From contig NZ_CP006644.1 in assembly GCF_000512205.2 (NCBI RefSeq), positions 1,116,001 through 1,180,000 on the forward strand: DNA of 64,000 bases, given 5' to 3'. The translations under genes and the position numbers were made by a program. A model generated the notes under the pieces. That model ran no database searches. It worked only from the letters and a program-made list of their open reading frames with translations, and was not told the DNA's origin. Each line of letters starts with the position of its first letter. Within the stretch, counting starts at the first letter, position 1. Below, piece after piece: positions 9,213-17,950 of this stretch. The DNA comes from Sphingomonas sanxanigenens DSM 19645 = NX02 (GTDB lineage: Bacteria; Pseudomonadota; Alphaproteobacteria; Sphingomonadales; Sphingomonadaceae).

Positions 9213-10466
9213 TTACTTCACCTCCACCGCGTAAATCGCGGGCTTTCCTTCCATATTTCCCCGGAACACGATCCATTTCCCGTCGGGCGTGAAATGCTGG
9301 TTGGGCTCCAGCGTGTAATCCTGCAGCGCCAGCGTCGCGAGGCGCACCGTTTCCAGCCGGCCCGGCGCGATCAGCCCGTCGCGCGGTGCGGCGGTCGCCT
9401 CCGGCTTGAGCACGCTGATCCATTTGCCGGCATCGCTGCCGTCGCCCGAGAACATCGTGCGGTCCGGCGACTGGCTGAAATGGTAGGAACGCTGGTCGTC
9501 GCGCAGTTCGTAGCGGGTGCGGGCGCCGCTCAGCACGTCATAGCCCGCCAGCCAGAACACGTGGCCCTGCGGCGTCTGGAGGTCGTACCAGATCGTCCGG
9601 CCGTCGCTGCTCCAGAATTCATGGCCGGCGATCTCGCCCGCCATCGTCCGCTCATGCACCTTTTTCAGCGCCGAGCCATCGGTGCGGATCGTCCAGATGC
9701 GGTCGACCTGGTCCCACGGTCCCTCGTGGCAGAACATCAGCAGCTTGGGATCGGTGGGAGAGAACTGGACATGGTTGAGCCAGTCGGTCGCGCGGTGGAT
9801 CGTCCGCTTTTCGCCCTTGGCGATCGAGACGGTGTACATCTCCATCGGCACGCGGGCGGCAAGACGATCCGCCATCCACTTCGCCTTGGCGGCGGCGAAG
9901 GAGAGCGGCTTGCCGTCCGGACCGGTGCCGGCATAGCCGGGCGAGCCGGTCTTGGGATCGCGGCGGCCCTGCCGCGCGATCGCCTCGGGCGGCGGCGCCA
10001 GTTCGCGCTCGCCCGCGAGCATGGTCTCGTCGGCGTTGATCGCTTCGATCCGTCCGCCCGGAAGGTCGGCGACCTTGCGCGTCCTGCCGCTGTCGACGTC
10101 GACCGCCCACACCTGGAACGGGCCGCCATCGTCGACCGCCATATCCCTGACGGTGTAATAGGCGGTGCGGGTGCGCGGCCCCATGAACAGCAGCCGGTCG
10201 ACGCGCTGCTTCAGCACCAGCCGCGTCTCCCACGTCTTCAGATCGACCGCGCGGATGCCCTCCGGCGTCAGGTAGATCATCTGGTCGCCCTGCGGCGTGA
10301 ACGGGTTGTAGTTGAAATAGAGCGCGTAATTGCCGGGCGTGTCGTCGATGCGAACGATCCGGCGACCGGTGGTGGGATCGATCCAGCCGTCCGCGGCGAG
10401 GGCGGGGGTGGCGGCGGCAAGCGTCGTCGCTGCCAGCATCAGCCGGATTGCCCTGGTCGGTCGCAT
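9213..10466 (-). CDS. Oligogalacturonate lyase-like (PL22-type) beta-propeller, secreted
   Basis: The 417-residue protein has a signal peptide (MRPTRAIRLMLAATTLAAAT, then PALAA) and a TolB-like seven-bladed propeller. Repeats such as FSPTDPKLLMF, QHFTPDGKWIVF and the motifs HEGPWDQVDRIWTI and GHEFWSSDGRTIWYD match oligogalacturonide lyases. Those enzymes split unsaturated pectin dimers using Mn2+ held by His and Gln residues. Here H/E candidates are present in HEGPW, GHEFW and NQHF. I chose the ATG that gives a clean signal peptide and a normal length; a longer frame reaches further upstream. No pectin-use genes are adjacent, so the substrate is inferred from family only. Confidence 0.75.
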   Translation of the reverse strand: MRPTRAIRLMLAATTLAAATPALAADGWIDPTTGRRIVRIDDTPGNYALYFNYNPFTPQGDQMIYLTPEGIRAVDLKTWETRLVLKQRVDRLLFMGPRTRTAYYTVRDMAVDDGGPFQVWAVDVDSGRTRKVADLPGGRIEAINADETMLAGERELAPPPEAIARQGRRDPKTGSPGYAGTGPDGKPLSFAAAKAKWMADRLAARVPMEMYTVSIAKGEKRTIHRATDWLNHVQFSPTDPKLLMFCHEGPWDQVDRIWTIRTDGSALKKVHERTMAGEIAGHEFWSSDGRTIWYDLQTPQGHVFWLAGYDVLSGARTRYELRDDQRSYHFSQSPDRTMFSGDGSDAGKWISVLKPEATAAPRDGLIAPGRLETVRLATLALQDYTLEPNQHFTPDGKWIVFRGNMEGKPAIYAVEVK

Positions 10467-10555
10467 GTCGCTCTCCCTTTGCGCTTGGGGCAGCGATAGG
10501 ATGCGTGGTCCCGCTATGTAAAGCGATGGTTCAACTGATGGGAGAACATCGCCGA

Positions 10556-11638
10556 TCAGAACAATTCCCCCTGCCGCCCCGCCGGCGCCCGGAACAGGTC
10601 CGTTCTGAGCGGCGCCCACACGCGCTGGTTCAGCCCATAGCGCTTGCACGCGATCCCGAACCGCGTGCGCAGCAGGTCCGCCCAGGGCCCCTGTGCCCGC
10701 ATGCGGCTGTGGAATTGCGGATCATTGTCCCGCCCGCCGCGCATCGCGCGGATGATCCCCATCACCTTTGCGGCGCGATCGGGAAAATGGGCGTCGAGCC
10801 AGCCGCGGAACAAAGGCGCCACCTCATGCGGCAGGCGCACGAGGATGTAGGAGGCATGCTGCGCCCCGGCCTCCGCCGCGGCTTCCAATATATGTTCCAT
10901 TTCATGGTCGGTGATCGCCGGCACCACCGGCGCCAGCGACACCGTCACCGGTACTCCGGCCTCGGCCAGCGCCTTGATCGCGGCGATGCGCTTTACGGGG
11001 CGTGGCGCGCGCGGCTCCAATGTCATCGCGATCTTCGGATCGAGCGTCGTCACCGACAGCATCACCGCGACCAGGTGCCGCGCCGCCATCGGTGCCAGCA
11101 GGTCGAGGTCGCGCAGGATCCGGTCGGACTTGGTGGTGATCAGCAGCGGATGGCCGGTTTCGGCCAGCACCGCGATGCAGTCCCGCGTGATCCGCCAGTC
11201 GCGTTCGATCGGCTGATAGGGATCGGTGTTGGTGCCCATCGCGATCGGCGCCGGCACATAGCCGCGCTTGCCCAGTTCCGCGCGCAGCAGTTCGGCGGCG
11301 TTGGGCTTGGCGAACAACTTCGATTCGAAATCGATGCCGGGCGAAAGGTCATGATAGGCGTGCGTCGGCCGCGCGAAGCAATAGATGCAGCCATGCTCGC
11401 AGCCGCGATAGGCGTTGATCGAGCGATCGAACTTGATGTCGGGGGATCGGTTGCGCGTGATGATCGTGCGCGGTTCCTCCACCGTCACCGTCGTGCGCAG
11501 CGGCGGCGGCGCGCCGTCTATCTCCTCGCGCGCATCCAGCCAGTCCCCTTCCGCCAGCCGTTCGGGCAGGCTGAAGCGCGTGGGCGTGTGGTTGCTGGTC
11601 GCGCCGCGGGCCGGTCGGAGCTTCGGATCCATTGACAA
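10556..11638 (-). CDS. PA0069-family radical SAM protein
   Basis: The 360-residue protein carries the radical SAM 4Fe-4S motif CEHGCIYC (C80, C84, C87) followed by FARPTHAYHDLSPGIDFESKLFAK, the hallmark of the PA0069/Rv2578c family, which is distantly related to spore photoproduct lyase. Further family segments are MGTNTDPYQPIE, LLITTKSDRILRDLDLL and VSLAPVVPAITDHEME. The reaction is not established for this family. It stands alone, with 89 bases to the next gene on the same strand. Confidence 0.93.
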   Translation of the reverse strand: MSMDPKLRPARGATSNHTPTRFSLPERLAEGDWLDAREEIDGAPPPLRTTVTVEEPRTIITRNRSPDIKFDRSINAYRGCEHGCIYCFARPTHAYHDLSPGIDFESKLFAKPNAAELLRAELGKRGYVPAPIAMGTNTDPYQPIERDWRITRDCIAVLAETGHPLLITTKSDRILRDLDLLAPMAARHLVAVMLSVTTLDPKIAMTLEPRAPRPVKRIAAIKALAEAGVPVTVSLAPVVPAITDHEMEHILEAAAEAGAQHASYILVRLPHEVAPLFRGWLDAHFPDRAAKVMGIIRAMRGGRDNDPQFHSRMRAQGPWADLLRTRFGIACKRYGLNQRVWAPLRTDLFRAPAGRQGELF

Positions 11639-11687
11639 ATCATGGCCGAAGCATGAGAACGAATCAAGAACATTGAAGGAGGTGCAG

Positions 11688-12023
11688 ATGGCCAGGTTGA
11701 ACTATCTCGAACTGCCGACCGCCGATATCGGCGCCGCGAAACGCTTCTACGCGGCCGCGTTCGGCTTCGATTTCGTCGATTTCGGGCCGACCTATGCGGC
11801 GACGACGTCGGGCGACACCGATGTCGGGCTGCAGGCGGATGGCAGCGAGAAGACCGCGGCGGCGCTGCCGGTGGTCGAGGTCGAGGATCTGGAGGCGGCG
11901 CTGGCCGCGGTCGAGACGGCGGGCGGCACGGTGACGCGCCCGATCTTCGCTTTTCCCGGCGGCCGCCGTTTCCAGTTCACGGATCCCGACGGGCACGAGA
12001 TCGGCGTCGTCCAGCCCGGCTGA
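11688..12023 (+). CDS. VOC-family (glyoxalase/bleomycin-resistance fold) protein
   Basis: The 111-residue protein has one vicinal-oxygen-chelate domain: an N-terminal NYLELPTADIGAAKRFYAAAFGFDF strand-helix and a C-terminal FQFTDPDGHEIGVVQPG. The start follows an AAGGAGG ribosome-binding site 5 bases upstream, which fixes it despite a longer open frame. A single VOC module normally dimerises to bind a metal; the substrate is unknown. The last codons and downstream bases recur imperfectly at 12582-12631. Confidence 0.9.
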   Translation: MARLNYLELPTADIGAAKRFYAAAFGFDFVDFGPTYAATTSGDTDVGLQADGSEKTAAALPVVEVEDLEAALAAVETAGGTVTRPIFAFPGGRRFQFTDPDGHEIGVVQPG

Positions 12024-12055
12024 GGGCGCGGAAAAAGGCATGGCCGGTCGCGGGT
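12011..12055 (+). repeat. Direct repeat, copy 1 (VOC gene tail)
   Basis: The end of the VOC gene and its downstream bases contain CCAGCCCGGCTGAGG and, after a variable gap, AAGGCATGGCCGGTCGCG. The same two blocks in the same order recur at 12582-12631, about 570 bases away, bracketing the 97-aa membrane gene and the inverted repeat. Confidence 0.75.
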
Positions 12056-12137
12056 CGTTTCTGCCGTTCCCGACGTCCGTGGCGGGAGGCAGCTTTTGGT
12101 GGAAAGGCGACGCTTGCGCTTCACTCGTAACCGTCAT

Positions 12138-12431
12138 TTATCGCCGGAGTGCGAGTGATACGCCGTAAATGTTGGCAGCTATAAAGAGCACTACACCCAC
12201 CCAAAATGGCAAGATAAGCAAATCTCGCGGCGCCCTGCTGATCCCGACCGTAGCAGAGGCGATGATGATTAGGGAAAGGCGCCAGTAGGGCAAATCACGA
12301 TACCTGACCTCATCACGATCCCCGAACGCTCCGAGGGTCATTTTCAGTTGACCGAATAGCGCCCAGTCTAAAAAAACTCCGCCACAGATTGTCGCGGCCA
12401 CGAACCCCGCCAGGTGCAGACTCTCCAACAT
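12138..12431 (-). CDS. Hypothetical small membrane protein (97 aa)
   Basis: A 97-residue protein with three likely membrane segments (about residues 6-20, 51-64 and 72-92) and an Arg/Asp-rich loop between the first two (FGDRDEVRYRDLPYW). Codon use is less GC-rich than in neighbouring core genes. It lies inside the segment bracketed by the duplicated VOC tail, so it may be acquired. No family recognised, and the ribosome-binding site is weak. Confidence 0.55.
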   Translation of the reverse strand: MLESLHLAGFVAATICGGVFLDWALFGQLKMTLGAFGDRDEVRYRDLPYWRLSLIIIASATVGISRAPRDLLILPFWVGVVLFIAANIYGVSLALRR

Positions 12432-12434
12432 TCA

Positions 12435-12452
12435 CCCGTCTTAGCAGACGGG
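12435..12452. repeat. 7-bp hairpin upstream of the 97-aa gene
   Basis: CCCGTCT pairs perfectly with AGACGGG across a TAGC loop, immediately before the start of the 97-aa membrane protein gene. It could be an attenuator or operator, or part of the repeat-rich debris here. Confidence 0.5.
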
Positions 12453-12481
12453 CTAATGTCCGAAAATGGGCGTTAAGGTAG

Positions 12482-12580
12482 ATTTCGGGGACATTTGATT
12501 TCGGGGACATAATACGAAACTCCTGCGGAGTCATGCGCGGGATGTGTGAGGGGCAAGTTTCATATTGTGTCCCCGAAATT
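12482..12580. repeat. Tandem and inverted ATTTCGGGGACAT motifs (possible mobile-element end)
   Basis: ATTTCGGGGACAT occurs at 12482-12494 and 12498-12510 in tandem. The second copy continues into AATACGAAACTC. An inverted counterpart lies at 12555-12580, so 12498-12522 and 12555-12580 form an imperfect inverted repeat of about 25 bases. The same tandem arrangement recurs at 13112-13150. From memory, motifs of this form flank REP-associated (Y1) transposase genes. No transposase is present here. Confidence 0.7.
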
Positions 12581-12581
12581 C

Positions 12582-12631
12582 CCAGCCCGGCTGAGGAGGC
12601 TGTGAAGGCATGGCCGGTCGCGCGCGCTTTT
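12582..12631 (+). repeat. Direct repeat, copy 2 (duplicated VOC gene tail)
   Basis: This segment repeats the last codons and downstream bases of the VOC gene (CCAGCCCGGCTGAGG then AAGGCATGGCCGGTCGCG). It has no VOC coding sequence in front of it, so it is a displaced duplicate, not a gene. Confidence 0.75.
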
Positions 12632-12672
12632 TTGATATTCTCAACGACGTCGACGATAGCGGATTCTGGCGA

Positions 12673-13029
12673 TTAGCGATCGTTCCCGGTCCTCCTGTTT
12701 CGATAGAACCGCGCGGGTTGTCGTCGAACCTTACCCAACCAGCGGAACACCCGCACGTTGAGACTCGTCAACATATGGAGTGCGTGTGTGCGGTCGATCA
12801 GATTGCATAATCTGAGTAAGCGGGCTGGGCTGAGTTTCTTCGGCGCGATAGCCGTAATTGTCCATTGCTCCGGACTGATACGCGTCGGAACTGTAACGTC
12901 GAACCCGTGCAGCCGAAGTATGCGTGCTATGCGACCAACCTGTTCAAGCGAAGCTCTGAACCGAAATTTGTTCGGTCGTTTATCGCGCTCTGGCCGCTTT
13001 CGGTGATACCTTTTCCGGACTTCATACGT
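12673..13029 (-). pseudogene. Open minus-strand frame with no usable start; probable decayed gene
   Basis: Reading the minus strand, 118 codons are open from base 13029 to a TAA at 12673-12675, but the first 90 or so contain no ATG, GTG or TTG. The product would be basic and protein-like: KFRFRASLEQVGRIARILRL, HGFDVTVPTRISPEQWTITA, PARLLRLCNLIDRTHALHML. It has plausible helix-strand alternation. A candidate ATG (13025, ATGAAGTCC) lies one frame away, so a one-base shift near the 5' end would restore a normal start. Base composition is less GC-rich than the core genes. I recognise no family with confidence. It could also be intact with a non-canonical start. Confidence 0.45.
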
Positions 13030-13111
13030 TCAAAGTTTCTTGGCCATTGCGGAAAGATAAAGTGCCTTCGAAATACCCGCAAGTAGGACATGGACCCGTG
13101 AATTTCATTGA

Positions 13112-13150
13112 ATTTCGGGAACATGAATTTCGGGGACATAATATGAAACT
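13112..13150 (+). repeat. Second tandem ATTTCGGGRACAT locus
   Basis: ATTTCGGGAACAT (13112-13124) and ATTTCGGGGACAT (13127-13139) lie in tandem. The second continues into AATATGAAACTC and then a TGCG-rich stretch that matches the arrangement at 12498-12540. The two loci bracket the start-less frame at 12673-13029. Confidence 0.7.
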
Positions 13151-13195
13151 CATGCGAAGACGTGCGCGAATGGCTGCAATTGGGCGGCATAAGAT

Positions 13196-13311
13196 CCGTT
13201 CGCCCTGAGTAGGGACTGAGCCTGGCGAAGGCCCGTATCGAAGGGTCAGGCTCGGAGCAGGCCCTTCGATACGCCATTTCGACAGGCTCAATGGCTGCTC
13301 AGGGCGAACGG
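13196..13311. repeat. 116-base nested palindrome at the 3' end of the PH-domain gene
   Basis: Three concentric stems are visible: 13196-13209 with 13298-13311 (14 bp perfect, CCGTTCGCCCTGAG), 13217-13229 with 13278-13290 (one mismatch, TGAGCCTG(G/T)CGAA), and 13234-13245 with 13262-13273 (12 bp perfect, CGTATCGAAGGG). The sequence resembles intergenic repeats I associate with sphingomonads. It sits just past the stop of the gene at 13334-13777. Confidence 0.85.
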
Positions 13312-13333
13312 GTTGGATTTATCGCTCGTCGCT

Positions 13334-13777
13334 TTAGAAATCGTCATGCCCCACGTCGATCTCGCGGACGCGGCGCTTCTGGCGCGCCGCGTCGACCAGC
13401 AGGCGCAGTTTCTCGCGGCGGGCGCGGGCATCCTCAACGTCGCGGATCACCAGCGGGCCGTCGCGGGTGGTCTCGTCGCTGGAGGCGATGGCGATCGTGC
13501 CGATGCCGGCCCACTGGTTGATCAGCGTGAAATCGATGCGGATATCCTTCACGCGATAGAGTTCGATCTCGTCGATGCTCCTGGCGAAGATGCCCCTGTG
13601 CAGGATCAGCCGGTCCTCGGTCAGCTCATAGGTGGTGGCGAGGTTGGCCAGCCATTTCCACGCGACGATCAGCAGGCCGATGCCGACGAGGCAGAGCAGC
13701 ACCGTCAGCCAGCCGGCCAGCGTGCCGCGCAGCCAGCCCCAGGTGGAGGAACGGAAACGATCGATCGTCTCGGGCAT
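13334..13777 (-). CDS. PH-domain (bPH2/YdbT-like) membrane protein
   Basis: The 147-residue protein has a hydrophobic N-terminal part (LAGWLTVLLCLVGIGLLIVA) and then a bacterial PH fold. The fold shows YELTEDRLILHRGIFARSIDEIELYRVKDIRIDFTL and a second half with GTIAIASSDETTRDGPLVIRDV. Such proteins are membrane-attached with unknown ligands. It is the last gene of a four-gene minus-strand run (PCuAC, vgr-related, unknown, this), 25 bases after the preceding gene. Confidence 0.82.
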   Translation of the reverse strand: MPETIDRFRSSTWGWLRGTLAGWLTVLLCLVGIGLLIVAWKWLANLATTYELTEDRLILHRGIFARSIDEIELYRVKDIRIDFTLINQWAGIGTIAIASSDETTRDGPLVIRDVEDARARREKLRLLVDAARQKRRVREIDVGHDDF

Positions 13778-13802
13778 CGGCGCTGTGCTCCTGTCGGTCC
13801 GC

Positions 13803-14768
13803 TCAATCGTCTAGGTGATATGCGCCGAGGATGCACGGTGTTCCGATCCAGTCGGCGATGCGCTGCCCCGCGTCGTTCAGCGAATCGGCCGGCACCCCAT
13901 ATTGTCCGTAGAGCTCGATATGCCGGGGTCTGCCGCCATCGCGCGCGCAGGCGAGCCGCACATGCGCGCCGCCCGATCCGCGCGCCGGCAGGATACGCTC
14001 CACGTCGACCGCCAGCACGTCCGCGACGGGCACGATGCGCAGTTCGGATGTCGCGAAGATCAGCAACTGTCCGTCGGGGCTGCGCCCGATCTGTCCCACG
14101 GCGCGCGCGAAGCCGGGCACGGGCGCGCGGACATAGTCCAGCGCATATTGGCTGAGCGGCCGGGTTGCGACGATCGCGGGATCATATGCGCCGCCCAGCG
14201 GCAGCGCCGGAACGAACGCCGCCACGGCCGCGCGCTCCGCCGCGCTGCAGGGCGGGCGATAACCGGTCTGGATGGTGATGTGGCAGGCGGTTTTGGTGCG
14301 CGGCTCGGCTTCGTGTACGCTGTTCCTGCCGCCCCATTGCTGCAGCAGCGGCGGAAAGCAGGCGATCGAGATCTGCGACGGGCCGAACTGCCAGCGCCAG
14401 CCATAGGTGTTGCTGGTGTCATCGGGTCGCGGTTCGCCCAGCGCGGGCTCGAGCGCCTGCCGGGCGAGTTCCAGCGATTGGCGTGCCCAGTCGCGCGGCA
14501 ACAGGCTCACCCGCTTGCCCGCCCAGATATAGCCCATGAAGCTGGCCGGCGGCAGCGACGCGTCATGATCGGGGTCCATCTGGAACAGCAGCGGCCGCAG
14601 CAGCCCGGGCAGCGGCGGCTGTTCCAGACCGAGCAGCACCACCGGAATGCGGCTCCGCAGCCAGGTGTCGGGCTGCACGCCATAGCGCGCGGCAAGCGTC
14701 GCCATGCTCTCGCGCCATGGCAGGCCGAGCGTGTCGAGCAGGGCCTGTATCCGGTTCGTCGGGGTCAT
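13803..14768 (-). CDS. Hypothetical protein (321 aa)
   Basis: A 321-residue soluble-looking protein without signal peptide or clear membrane span; I recognise no family. The N-terminus (RIQALLDTLGLPWRESMATL) looks helical and the middle is Trp/Pro-rich (TYGWRWQFGPSQISIACF). The C-terminal third has a strand-rich LLIFATSELRIVPVADVLAVDVERIL. Its ATG overlaps the stop of the vgr-related gene by 4 bases, so the two are translationally coupled, and the PH-domain gene follows closely. Coding composition is normal for the region. Confidence 0.75.
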   Translation of the reverse strand: MTPTNRIQALLDTLGLPWRESMATLAARYGVQPDTWLRSRIPVVLLGLEQPPLPGLLRPLLFQMDPDHDASLPPASFMGYIWAGKRVSLLPRDWARQSLELARQALEPALGEPRPDDTSNTYGWRWQFGPSQISIACFPPLLQQWGGRNSVHEAEPRTKTACHITIQTGYRPPCSAAERAAVAAFVPALPLGGAYDPAIVATRPLSQYALDYVRAPVPGFARAVGQIGRSPDGQLLIFATSELRIVPVADVLAVDVERILPARGSGGAHVRLACARDGGRPRHIELYGQYGVPADSLNDAGQRIADWIGTPCILGAYHLDD

Positions 14769-15247
14769 CCGCGCAGGCTCACCACATTGGATCGGAAGGG
14801 CAGTATGCCCTCATATTGCGACAGCGGCGGGGCGCCGACGACGCGTGCGCCGCGGCCGAGCAGGAAAGCATGGCGCACGATTTCCGCCTGCTGCTCCAGC
14901 CCATAGCGCTCCAGCCGCCAGCCGGGCTTCAGGCAATAGTCATAGCGGCAGAAGGGATGGCGCCGCAGCGGCAGCACGATACCCGATTGGTGCTGCCACA
15001 CATGCACCATCTCATGGATGAACAGCCCCTGGTCGCCGAGCGGCGCCGCCGAGAAATCATCGCGGAACAGCCCGCCTTGCGGGTGGAACCAGATATGGCC
15101 GTCGGGCGCCATCGCCACGCGGCGCGGCTGGAAGACCATCCACTTGCGGTTGTGGATCGCCACCCGGTCATAGGCGATCGCATCGCCGAAGACCGAGGCG
15201 GCGAGCGCCCGCTCCCCCCCGGTCAGCGGCCGCCCGCCCTTTCTCAC
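14765..15247 (-). CDS. Vgr-related protein with HExxH-like motif
   Basis: The protein (160 residues from a GTG start) contains GERALAASVFGDAIAYDRVAIHNRKW and a putative metalloprotease-type motif HEMVHVWQHQ. This pattern is annotated as 'vgr related protein' in sphingomonads, a legacy name that does not prove a type VI secretion link. I prefer the GTG at 15247 because it lies 11 bases past the PCuAC stop. An ATG at 15280 inside the PCuAC gene would add 11 residues. It is coupled to the next gene by a 4-base overlap. Confidence 0.78.
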   Translation of the reverse strand: MRKGGRPLTGGERALAASVFGDAIAYDRVAIHNRKWMVFQPRRVAMAPDGHIWFHPQGGLFRDDFSAAPLGDQGLFIHEMVHVWQHQSGIVLPLRRHPFCRYDYCLKPGWRLERYGLEQQAEIVRHAFLLGRGARVVGAPPLSQYEGILPFRSNVVSLRG

Positions 15248-15257
15248 CCGCCGTGCC

Positions 15258-15731
15258 TCACCCGCTATGGTTGCCGGCATGCTCGCCGGCGGCGGGGGCG
15301 GCTCCGGCGGCGCCGCGCACCGCCATCGGATATTCGATCTGCGCGCCGTTCGCGAAGGTGAATACCATGTCCATGCGCTGGCCCGGCTTGATGCCGGGGT
15401 TGATGTTCCAGATCATCACATGCTTGCCGCCGGGTTCGAACTTGACCGAACTGTTGGCCGGGATCTCGACGCTGGCGAGCGGCTTCATCTGCATCATGCC
15501 GTTCTCGCGCGTGGTCTCGTGCATCTCGAAACGGATCGCGACCTCGGATCCCACGGCGCTGAGCTGCGTCGCTTCCGACCCGCCCTTGACGGTGAAATAG
15601 GCGGCCGAGGGCGCATCCGGATTGGGCGAAAGGCGCACCCAGCCATCGGTCACCGTCACCTCGCGCTTCTCGCACGAAGCGAGCGCGGGCAGGGCGGCGA
15701 GGGCGAGGAGCGGCAGCAGGAGACGGCGCAT
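15258..15731 (-). CDS. PCuAC-type periplasmic copper chaperone, lipoprotein
   Basis: The 157-residue protein has a lipoprotein signal ending LPALASC and a PCuAC (DUF461) domain that binds Cu(I) and helps metallate cytochrome c oxidase. The Cu-binding pattern is visible: MHETTRENGMMQM, followed about 20 residues later by HVMIWNI. A Gly/Ala/His-rich tail (GEHAGNHSG) may add metal affinity. It is the first gene of a four-gene minus-strand run. The other three members have no obvious copper link. Confidence 0.9.
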   Translation of the reverse strand: MRRLLLPLLALAALPALASCEKREVTVTDGWVRLSPNPDAPSAAYFTVKGGSEATQLSAVGSEVAIRFEMHETTRENGMMQMKPLASVEIPANSSVKFEPGGKHVMIWNINPGIKPGQRMDMVFTFANGAQIEYPMAVRGAAGAAPAAGEHAGNHSG

Positions 15732-15810
15732 CGATAGGCATCCTTATGTGACTGTCCGCCATTCTATCGCAGGCGGCCGCCGGTGGGGAACGGTTTTCCG
15801 CCGGAACGGA

Positions 15811-15830
15811 TGCAACACCAGAATGTTGCA
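15811..15830. promoter_or_regulatory. Inverted repeat upstream of the dnaK promoter
   Basis: TGCAACA and TGTTGCA form a perfect 7-bp dyad with a 6-base spacer, ending 5 bases before the -35 element. It could be an operator; its sequence is not the CIRCE element, which is GAGTGCTAA-N9-based. Confidence 0.4.
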
Positions 15831-15835
15831 GGCGG

Positions 15836-15866
15836 CTTGCAGGCCTGTGAACCGCACCTATATCCG
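15836..15866 (+). promoter_or_regulatory. Sigma-32 (heat-shock) promoter of dnaK
   Basis: CTTG (15836-15839), a 17-base spacer and CCTATATCCG (15857-15866) match the alphaproteobacterial sigma-32 consensus CTTG-N17/18-CYTATNTNNG at every defined position. It lies 76 bases before the dnaK start, so dnaKJ is expected to be heat-inducible through RpoH. Confidence 0.8.
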
Positions 15867-15942
15867 CCTCCGAAACACCGCTGCGGTGCCTCGTTTCTGG
15901 GCCGCAGGGGCTGCCAGGCATTTGGGGCAATGAGGGACTATC

Positions 15943-17841
<1,899 letters not shown>

Positions 17842-17847
17842 TGGTTG

Positions 17848-17904
17848 GGCCGTCCCCTTGCCCCTTTCTTCCGGCTGTGGTCGGAAGAAGGCCGGGGGAC
17901 GGCC
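17848..17904 (+). terminator. Long hairpin between dnaK and dnaJ
   Basis: GGCCGTCCCC (17848-17857) pairs perfectly with GGGGACGGCC (17895-17904), with an inner CTTCCG/CGGAAG stem. No U-run follows, so it may act as a partial terminator or an mRNA stabiliser that sets the dnaK:dnaJ ratio. Confidence 0.6.
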
Positions 17905-17950
17905 TTGACCTCTCGCAAATGCGGGATGCGCGGCCTAGGTCGGGGGCGGC

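Noticed and set aside
8803-9423. Minus-strand frames through the folded repeat block
   Set aside because: They translate palindromic repeats and have no conserved features.
12610-12810. Plus-strand 66-codon frame in the lower-GC island
   Set aside because: No ribosome-binding site or protein-like pattern. It overlaps the duplicated VOC tail and the better minus-strand frame.
12927-13277. Minus-strand 116-codon frame overlapping the start-less frame
   Set aside because: It covers repeat sequence (nested palindrome and ATTTCGGGRACAT motifs) and has no protein-like features in its first part.
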